Source: Antedon mediterranea
Taxonomy: Eukaryota; Echinodermata; Crinoidea; Comatulida; Antedonidae
Reading direction: 5' to 3'
Length of the DNA stretch: 64,000 bases
NCBI RefSeq assembly: GCF_964355755.1
Contig: NC_092673.1
Location: 15,629,001 to 15,693,000 of the forward strand
Part shown: positions 11,901 to 23,900 of the stretch, in pieces
How the letters are laid out: every line of letters begins with the position of its first letter
Numbering within the stretch: the stretch's first letter is position 1
The notes under the pieces: generated by a model
What the model saw: only the letters and a program-made list of their open reading frames with translations
The model's database searches: none
Told to the model about the DNA's origin: nothing
Translations under genes and position numbers: made by a program

Positions 11901-14900
11901 AATATTGATTATTGAATTTGAAAATAATGAATGTGTTATACTGGTAAGATGTTTTTTTTTTCAGATATTAAGTTTGGATAGAAGAGAGATAAGATCGTCA
12001 ATTGGTGGTCGAGTTTTCTTGCATCTCACGGCCAACTCATTAAGTTGCTGCCAATGGCATGCCTGGGCTACTTCACACATAACAAAGCAGAGGGCAAAGA
12101 TGTCGCTTGATGTTACTTCAGCAGCAGGTGGTTCCACAAGTGGTGATGTTATTCCACCCATGTCAATAATCTTGCCCATCCATTCTTCACTTTCATGTGA
12201 AAGTAGAATGTTTTCTGCCTTTATGTCATTATGTGCAATTTTGTTCTGGTGGAGAAACTTCACACCATCAGATACTGTCAATAGAATGTTAAGAATTGAC
12301 CTCCTGTTTATGTTGGCGAATTTACTCTTTATTGCTTTTCTAAGAGTAAGAGATGAACTGTCAACTGCAATAAATGAAGAGACAATTTGGATGATGTTAT
12401 TATCATCTCTTACTACGCCAAACATGAACGGAAATGATGGATGAGCAGAACATAGTTGCATTGTGCGAGCCTCTAGGTTGATGTTATCTGCACTGCCATT
12501 TAAGATGGTTTTGACAGCAACCAATGAGTTGGTCGGAGTGTGTCTCATCAGAGAAACTTCCCCGAAAGCGCCTTCACCGATGACCACTGGTGTTTTCATC
12601 TCGTCAACTGGTTTTAGATCCTTCTGGTTGATCACGTTCACGGTTGGCAGGAGACTCAGTAATACATCTGTCTTGTCTTTTCCTCGGTTTAAATCTGTTT
12701 GAGCCGATAGCTGAAATCTATTTTTTTTTTAAGTAAAGAAGTTATATGATTTACCATTTTGTTTACAGAAATATCAGATAATATATTGCCTGCTTATATA
12801 ATTTGTTAGGCCTACAATAAAAAATAATTATCTGTTAATGAGGAGACTCTTTAATAACACTTGAGGAAGTCGTACAATGACATTCTCAGTCTCAGAAGTC
12901 AACATCAGAATCCTATTTATAGACCTTATTGTGATGATATCAGATAATCCTACCTTTGAACTTCTTCAAACAATTCCATAACCTTATTCTCTTCATTCTT
13001 TAAAAGTTTCTTGAGATTGTCTAGTTCTCTTTCTTTTTGATCGCAATCAACACAGCTAAAAAAATAAACAATACCTGAATAATTTGCTTTGAATTAGCTT
13101 GTAATTAACGTGTAATTGTTATTATTGTAATTTCCTTTGCATTTTATCTATAGTTTTTTTTTCAAAATTAAGCTTATTACAAATATAATATTTTAAATTC
13201 ATTAGTGAACTGGGGGTTAGATCTATTTTGGTTATTATTGTACGGACCCTACACATACCCTTGTTTTCTTGCACTATCTGAACGTTGTTTACTCTTTAAC
13301 ATCTTCTTGGCTTCATTCAGTTGTTCCTTTGCTTCCTTATATTTACTTTCATATCTGTTTGAATTATATTTTAATAAGTTGTAAGATATATTTCTAATTT
13401 TTACAACATGTAATTTCAAAGACTTTGAGAAAAAGGTGTCAACAATATTGTTGTATTTATGATTATTATTGAATGTTGATAATAAAGACTATGATGAGAA
13501 GATGATGATGAAATTGTTGGTGTTGAAGATAATCATAACGATGATAATAGTGGAAACAAGTTGTAATAATAATGCTATAATCAATAAATACCAGGTTAGC
13601 TTTTTATTCAATGGTATCAATTGATTTAGCTAACAAATCCTTTCATGATGGATGTAGTGAATTATCACAACATTGAAAATGGGGTTAGCTTTTTCAATAT
13701 AAACATTATACTTACTTAGTGTTTGTAGCATTAAGTAATTCTGTTCTCTTTTTCAAAACTTTCTTCAACTGCTCATTTTCTTTCTCCAACTCTTCTACAA
13801 GCTCTTCAATTTCTTTCTTCTCTTTGGTATGTTGGCAATATTTCTCATTCAGCCTGAATTGGCAATTGAACATAATGTTAGATGTGTTGAAAATAGCATT
13901 AGCACAGATGGTTACTGTAGCTCCTAGTATTTAACTTTTGAATATTTACTTGGCATTTACAGCTTCAAGACATTCAAACTCTTTCTGTAAATCTTTCATT
14001 TCATTTGAAATTTTCTTTACTTCTTCCCTCATTCTGAAATTATAATAAAAATGTTTAAAAAAATTATCTAATAAAAAACAATGATAGGTTAATAAATAAC
14101 TGTAAAAGTTGTTACAGATCAAACTGTTAAAATATTTACTTGGCATTTACAGCTTCTAGACATTCAAACTCTTTCTGCAAATCTTTCCTTTCACTTAACA
14201 CTTTCTTTACTTCATCATCTTTGTTTTTAAACTCTTCCATCATTCTGAATTAAAAATAAAAATGTTTGAATGTGTTGAAAAATTATCAAATAACAAATAG
14301 GGTTAGCTTAACAAGTAACTGTAAAAGTTGTCAAAGATAAAACTGTTCAATACTTACTTGGCATTTACAGCTTTTAACTCTTTCTGTAGTTCCTTCTTTT
14401 CATTTGACAATTTCTTTATTTCCTTACTATTGTTTTTAGAATCTTCCATCATTCTGAAATTAAGATAACAATGTTGGTGTTGCAATATTATCAAATAAAA
14501 AATATGGTTAGCCTAATAAACTGTAGCTCCATTACAATTATACCTAGATACAAAAGTAAAAATGTCAATATTTACTTGGCATTTACAGCTTCTAGACATT
14601 CCAACTTTTTCTGTAAGTCTTTCCTTTCATTTCCAACTTTCTTTATTTCATCACCTTTGTTTTTAAACTCTTCCATCATTCTGAAATGAAAATGTTTGAA
14701 GTGTTGAAAAATGATATAGGGTTAGCTTAATAAATTATTATTGTAGCTCCTTTACTATTCAAATAATTATGTTACAAAGATGAACTGATCAATACTTACT
14801 GGGCATTTACAGCTTCCAACTCTTTCTTTTCATTTCCAACTTTCTTTACTTCATCATCTTTATTTTTCAAATCTTTCATCATTCTGAAATAGAAATGTTT

Positions 14901-17900
14901 GAGGTATTGAAAATGATAGAGGGTGAGCTTAATAAATGGTTATTGTAGCTCCATTATTATATACATTTGTTACAAAGGTAAATTGATCAATACTTACTTG
15001 GTATTTACAGCTTCTAACTCTTTTTTTTCATTTGACAATATCTTTATTTCCTCACTATTGATACTAGAATCTTCCATCATTCTAAAATTAAGATTAAAAA
15101 GGTTTGAATGTCTTGGCAAATTATCAAATAACAAATAGGGTTAGCTTAATAAATAATTGCAAAAGTTAAGATAAAATGTTCAATACTTACTTGGCATTTA
15201 CAGCTTCTAACTCTTTCTGTACTTCTTTCTTTTCATTTGACAATTTCATTTTTTCCTCACTATCATTTCTAGAATCTTCCATCATTCTGAAATTACGATA
15301 AACATTTTGGATGTGTTGCAATGTTATCAAACATAGGGTTAGCTTAATCAACTGTAGCTCCATTAATTTAAACTTAGATACAAAAATAAACATTTTAATA
15401 ATATTTACTTGGCATTTACAGCTTCCAACTCTTTCTGTAAATCTTTCTTTTCACTTAATACTTTGTTTACTTTATCATCTTTGTTTTTTAACTCTTTTAT
15501 CATTCTGAAATAATAATAAAATGTTTTAAGTATTGAAAAATGATAGGGTGAGCTTAAATAATAAATTGTTATTGAGCTTCATTACTATTCAAATAACTAT
15601 GTTACAAAGAACTGATCAATACTTACTGGGCATTTACAGCTTCCAACTCTTTCTGTAAATCTTTCTTTTCACTTAACAAACTTTTTATTTCATCATCTTT
15701 GTTTCTAAACTCTTCCATCATTCTAAAAAATAAAAATCAACGAAGTGTTGACAAATTATCAAATCAAAAATATAGGTTAACTGTAGCTCCATTTTTACTA
15801 TTCAAATTTGTTACAAAGATGAACTTTTCAATATTTACTTGGAATTTACAGCTTCCAACTCTTTATTTTCATTTCCAACTTTCTTTATTTCCTCATCTTT
15901 GTTTGTAAACACTTCCATCATTCTGGCTTTCTTCTCATTTAATACTTTCTTCAGCTCTCCGTTTCTTTTCTTAAACTCTTTTACTAGCCTTTCACTTGCT
16001 TTTTTTCTATAAACATAATAATAATATAAAACATTCAGGTATATAACAATTAACACATTACATTTTGATACTATTATAAAAATATTGTATAACATAATTG
16101 ATCCTTTTAGCTGTTTTTATTTTGTTCATACTTTTCTCTTAATTTCTCTGCTTCCATTTCAATAGCTTCCATATCGTTTCTCTTAGTTGAAGCACATTCA
16201 ACGTGACACAGGAATGTACTTATGATCTTAAAACAATTATTTAATAAGAAATTGAATTAATATTTGTTAGATAAAATTAAATGTTGTTGAATGAAAGTTA
16301 ATTAATAGTGATAATAATAATGTGAAACTTGCAAGACATATTTTTCCTACCTTGTTGCCTTCCATTGTCCGCATAAATACCAAATCACCTGGATTAACAG
16401 TATTTCTTTTTGATGCTGAAAGTGGATCGGCATCTGGTTGGAATGATCCTGTTACTGGCTTCTTCTTCAACAGATTCATTCCTGTTGTATGCAGTTGCGG
16501 ATCAAAGCTACAGTACAAATACAAATAGAATGAATCCAGACATTGTTTTATTTGATCAAATTCAACAAATTTAAAAATAAATTACATGGGCTTCTATATG
16601 CTGGGTCAGGAACGCCATGTGTAGGAAGAGCAGAATATTAGGCCCTAGCCCTAATATCTAGGCTAGGTAGGCCTACCTAGAGGTAGGCTTAGTCTAGCCT
16701 AACCAGACCCAGGCCCTAGTCTAGCTACAGAGGCAGAAGGCCTAGTACTAGCTAAGCCTAGGCTAGTCCATGTCCATTCATACATAGAGGAATACTTTAT
16801 TTATAATATTGCCTAGCCTCCTAGCTAGTAGAGGCCCTTTTACTATTTTAGTATTAGGTAGGCATTAGTTAGTTAGGGCCTAGCTAGACTAGGCAGGCCT
16901 ACTACAGTACTTAGTAGTAGGCCTAGGCCTATATATAGGCCTAGCCAAGCTAGGCCCTAACTAACTAGTAGGTAGGCCTAGCTAAAGAAGGCTAAAAACT
17001 AGCCTAGGCCTCTGGGCTTACCTTACTACTACTAGTAGGGCCTAGGCCTCCTACCTTAGGCCTATCTAAAGGCTACTAGGCCTAGAGGGGCCTAGCTAGG
17101 ACAAGCCCTAGCCTAGCTAGGCCCTATACTATAGCCTAGTAGGCCTCTAGGTAGAGAGAGGTAGGCCTAGTTAGCCTAACTAAGGCTACTACTACTACTA
17201 CTACTACTAGCCTAGCCTAGGCCTAGCCTAGGCTAGGGCCAGGCTAGAGGCTGGTGGTTAAAACTTACCGTCGTGAACGGCGCAAAAAAGGAAGTAGATT
17301 GATGCTAGAATTCATATTGCTAGCTTAGACGTATAAATACAAATATTTAGGATGCGTAAAGGTAAATTAATTCGTCGTATTTAAAACCAGAAAAAAACAA
17401 TTCTGACGACTGATATGAATGAGGAGCTCCGGCCGCTCCTCGGTGCCTTTTATACATTTCAGTGTGCGTGCCACCTTGTACGTCATAAAAACAATATCGC
17501 GTGTCCGGATTTATGTTCTAAATACGCGCGTCATAAAACCATTGTTTGCTTTACAAAAAAACTATATTGATTATCTTATTAATCACCTAATTCAAATTAT
17601 GTAGTATTAGTATATATCATAAGTATAACTCATTCTTTTAATTCTAGTAATTTTTACTATTGTAATTAATTTATATTATTGAGGCGTGTTATCGAATTTA
17701 ATGTGCTACTGGAATGATCCGGTGACAAAGGACGTAAAACCAAGTAGCAAATACGCGCGCAGTACAAAATTGTTGCCATGAAACAACAAAGTAGTGTAGT
17801 TAGTACGCATCGAGATATTAAGCCGATATTGAGTATATCACTGGTAGTACGTAAGTGTGAATACGTGATTAAAAAAAAGAAAATTGTGGGGTATGTGGTG

Positions 17901-20900
17901 AAGCGAATTTTTACAGATAGGCCTACAGATAACTTTTATTGTCGAAATAAACTGGAAATTGCATTTTTCACTTATCACAAAAACAGATATCCAAATATAC
18001 AGTAGTATAAAAAATAATAACACACCACGATAACAAAATAATATGACATTAATTTTAAAGGACACCCCTTCTAGATGATGGCCGGCCTGAAGTGGTACTC
18101 TCGCGCACGTAAAATTAAATAAATTATGATAAATGGCACCAGTAGTTCGCCGGAACTTACACTTTTCCTTATAGCTAATAGCAAAACAATCATAGCTTAT
18201 TTTTAGTCTACAGCTCATTATATGTCGGCGATCGTTTGGTTGGTCGGTCAGTAAACACTATCGTAAATCTTCTAATATAGAAACATAGGCGTAGATCAAT
18301 CGCGGTAGATTTTGAACATGGCGAAATTAATGTTTTTCAAATCCAAAGGGTACTACAATTTACAAACAATTTGTATTTAATCTTGTAATTACATTTATTA
18401 ATAATCTTGTAATAAATCTGGGAGATCGTTTAATTTGAATTCAGAAAAGTTATATTAAATTCGTCGTATTGGCCGTAGCCAGGATCTGCCAAGTGTTCGG
18501 ACACTAAGTATTTGGGTCATTTCCATGCGAACGTACGTCTGGAACCCAGAAAGCAAATTTTGGGTGAGAAGGCAAATTTAATGCTTATTATTATAGCTCT
18601 ATCTATATTTATTTACAGCAACTTTTTGAGGAAATTCAATATATCAATGTAAATAGGTGGTATTGATACAATAATGATCGTATCGGCTGGTGGCTAGAAA
18701 AAATAATCGGATGCTATAATGTAAACTACAGTAGATGAATGATACCATAGATATTATGTATTATAATAATATTAATGTTCACTATATTAAATCCTTCATG
18801 ATGATGATACACTTCATAGCCACACATAAATACTGTAGGTAACCGCAGCTTTCCATTTTTTGCCTCACTTAGCCCATGCTAAACAACAATAGGTCTTGCC
18901 TTTCTAGAGGCCGCCTACGGTGTATTATGCAAAAAGAATTAATGTAAGATTAACTTAAAATGTAAAAGCCATCACACTAAAACACCGTCCAACGTGATCA
19001 CTGCTGAACATCGTGGTTTGCAAGCTACAGAGGGGAATCCCCAAATAATAGCGTCTCCACGCTTAATAAAAGGCATGCAGAATTGAGTGATTTCAGGGAT
19101 CATTAAATTCCATGTGGTGTTCACCACACACCCATACAACATAGTTGGAAATATATGCCAATTAAAGTCAAATTGAGACGATTCCTTGCGTTGTTTGCTT
19201 AAAAAGAAAAAAAAAATCCAATAGCGCGCGATTACGCGATCTAGGTCTACATCTTCTAGGTCGGCAAAAAAATGCCGGTAAAGCGTGGTGCCCACTAGAC
19301 GCAACGTTTTTTTCATTTCATTTATTCCACATTTATTTAGTCATCAATTACAGTACATCATAATTACAGTACAACTGAGAACAGGGATCCTGCATAAAAA
19401 AGCTATAGCTTCGTTTTTTTGTAGGACCCTTTTACATAAGAACAAGTATATAGAACTTAAATAAACAAAGGTGTTGTTAATCAGCATATAGTGATAAAAA
19501 GTATTTTTTAACCTGTTTTTTTATACATTTATTTTGTAACGTAGCGACGTATCGACGCAAAGTGCTGTATTGCGTAATCACAAGTGGGAACCGACGACGC
19601 AACAGTGCTGCAAAAATCGCAGGTTTGATATCAAGCAGGCGGGGGAACACAACACGTTGCGTAGGTTGCGTTAAGCGTGGTTCCCACTAGCGACGCAACA
19701 CAAGGACGTAACGCAACGCAAGTGAATTGACCAATCACAAGCGATGGCTTATTCGCTTGTGATTGCTAACTGTCTATAACTTCGCTTGTCATTGGTTAAA
19801 ACTTGCGTTGCGTTAACGTCCTTGCGTTACGTTCTAGTGGGAACCAAGCTTGAGTGGTAGGCCTATGTACGGCATACATCCTCATAGCAGGACTATAGAA
19901 ACTTAGAGATCGAAATTCACGCTTTATGAAACCTTAAGAGAAATTACAACAAAAACCTTATAAAATTCTCCCATAGATTTCATTATATGGATCTGCTGGG
20001 CCGTTACGAGGTGTCTAGCTGATGATTTAACTTTATCAGGCGTGGTTCCCACTAGAACGCAACGCAACGTAACGCAGCGACGTATCGACGCAAAGTGATG
20101 TATTGCGTAATCGCAAGTGGGAACCGACGACGCAACAGTGCTGTAAAAATGGCAGGTTTGACTTCACGCAGGCGGGGGCAAACACAATTATTGGAAGGGC
20201 ATTTGCTTACGTTGCGTAGATTGCGTTACGTTGCGTCCAAGCTTTACAGAGAGAAGGAATGTCGAAAATAGCGCAAAAAACGTTTGACATTTGCCCTTAG
20301 ACGTTAAAGACATCAACTCAACATGCTGATCCTGATCGTCGGCATGACTTTTATGGCGTTTATTGTTCCGGAGGGTTTTTAGGGAGTTGTTCTTTATTCG
20401 AGGAAGGCGTTCTTTATTCGAAGGAGTTGTTCTTTATTCGAGGGAGGCGTTCTTTAAGCGTGGTTTCCACTAGCGACGCAACGCAAGGACGTAACGCAAC
20501 GCAAATAAATTGACCAATCACAAGCGATGGCTTATTCGCTTGTGATTGCTAACTGTCTATAAGTTCGCTTGTCATTGGTTAAAACGCTTGCGTTGCGTTG
20601 ACGTCCTTGCGTTACGTTCTAGTGGGAACCAAGCTTCAGGGGTATTCGAGGGAGGCGTTCTTTATTCGAGGGAGGCGTTCTTTATTCGAGGGAGGCGTTC
20701 TTTATTCGAGGGAGGCGTTCTTTATTCGAGGGAGTTGTTCTTTATTCGAGGGAGGCGTTCTTTATTCGAGGGAGGCGTTCTTTATTCGAGAGAGTTGTTC
20801 TTTATTCGAGAGAGTTGTTCTTTATTCGAGGGAGTTGTTTTTTATTCGAGGGAGTTGTTTTTTATTCGAGGGAGACGTTCTTTATTCGAGGAAGGCGTTT

Positions 20901-23900
20901 TTTTTTTATTCGGTTTTTTTTTGGGTGTAATATGTTAACATGTATAATCAAATAAAAACCTCCCAGATATAAAAAACAAATACAACACAAAATTAATATC
21001 GAGAAGTGATAAAATACAGTAAAATTTGTATGACAATGCTTGGTAAATTGTATATCATGTTAATCAATGAATTCTGCTACAAAAATGTGTTGTATACATT
21101 AAAATATTGTGTATATATGCATGCGTTTAATCTGAGAAATAAATAGGAGTTTGTTCAAGAGAGGCGTTATTCAAAATTATGTTCTAATTGTAATTTAGAA
21201 GTGTTGGGTGGGGGATATGGACCATGTGGATCCGCCATGGATGGCAGTTACTCACTACTACTTCGTGCTGGTATGGGAATAAAATGAATCAGTAACGAAG
21301 TGCTATGGCTCTTTGGCCATACCAAAAATAACAGAAACAATTAGAAGACTGATATTTGCAGGACACTGTCTTCGCAATAAATAAGAAATTATATTAATAA
21401 TAATAATTAAATATAATCCTGTAATTGCTAATATTTAATATTTTTCTATTTCTTGTATATCTTTCTTGGTATTTCCATTTTTTGTATACTGTAGTTCTTT
21501 TTTAATGAATTTTTGGTCATTTATCCATAGTATTTATATTTAATCAAAGAATATATATCACAAGAATGAGTAATCCGCGATTTTCCCTGTAACAGTAATA
21601 TTGTCCATGTGGTAGGGCGCCGCCATAAGTGTGGATGTATCTGGGATGTATACAACTTTTTGTGAAGTTTCACTAATCAAATGCTGGACCACCGGAGTAT
21701 TTTCCGATGATAAAAATGTTATCAACTACATGCCAACATCATGTTAAATACTATTTGAATATTTAATTGTTCGTTTTATGCAATTTATTTAGTAAAAACT
21801 GCCGTATAAACAGTTTGATTTATCAACCGGGCGCTACGATAGCGTGACCGGGCGTGTTGGTGTTTACGCGTTTTCACGAAGGATAGTTTAATAATATTCC
21901 TATATTTAACTTGTTTCTGGTAAAACAAATAAATGTTAATGACATTTAACATTTTCTCCTATTAATAACATGTGTTTTATACTAATTTATATCATAAAAA
22001 CAATACTTAATTTACCGGGCGTACAGTAGTACACGGCAATGGTAAAGAATAGGCCGTGCTGAGTAATATTCGTTGATTTTTGGTGTTGCTGTGTTAGGCC
22101 TTTTTTGTGAACTAACTTAGCATGTTAGTAAATAATTGTCTGTAAAAGTGAATAAACACTAGTTTGTTAATAAATATGTATTATAAAATAGTTTACAATT
22201 GCAAAAACTATCATCATAATTCTATTTAATGTGACATGTATCATGTCTATTAAATCAAGTCTTATTTAGTATGTATACATCCGCCCTTATGAGGGCGGGC
22301 ATCACTCACAGGAGCTCTCTGTTACAAATTTCTCATGCAAAAATCGCGGAATACTCATTCTTGTGATATATATTCTTTGATTTAATGGAAGCTAACTTTC
22401 CTTCTGTATCGAGGACAATAAAAGTATTTCACCTATTTAACAGTACTAATAATAAAAACCCAATATTATAGTAACAAAATATATGATTATTTTCTAATTA
22501 TTTATTTTTCTTTTAACTCAATTTTTATTGTTAAATCATTCTTACCTCTAGATCGGCTTCTTTCATTCTCATATAAAATTCATCATCTTCTCTGCCCCAT
22601 CCCCAAAATTTGTTGGACAGACCATTCAACTGTAATACAATTATTATATTCAAATTATAATGTAAACTATATATATTATACTATACCAGGTATATTACCC
22701 TGTATGGTTGGTTATTTTTAGCAAACAATTAAAATGATACAGTATTATTATACATTAATATTATTGAATGAATATCCAGAATAAAGAAGATTTCTATCTA
22801 CAGTATCTATTTATATAGTATGCATATAATGACTAATAAAAAGGCAAAATTTGGTCCAATTGCCAAACCGCAACATTTTGGAAGAATTGGGGAAAAATCA
22901 AGATGTCATGACACTGTGTCAAATATGATTGGGGGTCAATAAATGTGGGGCTAATAATTATTTGTTTATTTAGTAAAATTGAATTAAAATAAATAATTTT
23001 ATTAAAATTAAACTGCTGCGACAATCTCAAAAGAAGATACTGATCCAGGTGTCATGGATATAATACAAGCACGGCCTCAAAGTGAAATTCTGGTACAGTG
23101 TAGACAAAAAACTCATTTCAGTCAAAATGGGTGAAATCAAGGTAATCTAACAACAGGACGCTGAGTATGCCAATGTAAGAACTTGTAGCAGTCCTTTTGA
23201 TCTTATGTCTGGCTGCGAAAATTACCAACAGGAATGTACATATTACCTGTGGTGCTGTGTCTTTTAACCAAACATTTGAGGAAGCCAATTGGCTAATCGA
23301 AAATCAGTCAAAAAGTTTAGGGGGCGTTAAAATGACTGTGTAGCAGCTACAGATAAACCCTTTGATCGTTGGAGCTCAGCATCCTGTTAGATTGCCGTTG
23401 GTGAATACATACAGTATCTGTGTTTTTGAAACAACTCAATACAATTTAATAATAATAATAATAATATTTATTCGGCAAAAGTTCTAAAAAGTTTTCCAAT
23501 ACATCTTGCCAGGAGCAAGTAATAAGCATGAGCCCAAACACTGCTCTTACTCCATCAATACTTATAAAATACAAAAATAACAAAACTAGGTTGTACAAAT
23601 TAAGTAAAAACAAAACAGATATAAAGAGAACACAAATTATAAATAAGCTGCATTGAATAAACAATGTAAAAAATTACAACTTAATATTTTGAGATCAAAT
23701 GTTTGGTGAGTTACCATTTGATAGTGTTTCATCTGCAATAGAAGTATGCCACCAACAAATGTCTTATAGCTATACCGAGGATGGAGTTCGTAAGATGATA
23801 AGTGATGCGGACCATTCTTGACGACATCGAAACTGTAACTTAAATGTTCGTTCCTTGGCAACAAGTCCACATCATGCATTACTAGGTAATGACATTTTTC

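Noticed and set aside
11250-11902. Open frames on both strands upstream of the kinase stop
   Set aside because: No motifs, no splice pattern, AT-rich composition.
12711-12716. TTTCAG as acceptor of the terminal kinase exon
   Set aside because: It would break the reading frame from the preceding exon; the AATAG seven bases upstream keeps frame, though it is a weak site.
18972-19316. Open frame of 114 codons on the minus strand
   Set aside because: No recognised domain; its 5' end overlaps a MITE terminus, so it is probably chance.
20546-20938. Two overlapping open frames of 110-130 codons with a repetitive protein
   Set aside because: They arise from the 20-bp minisatellite, whose period keeps several frames open by chance.
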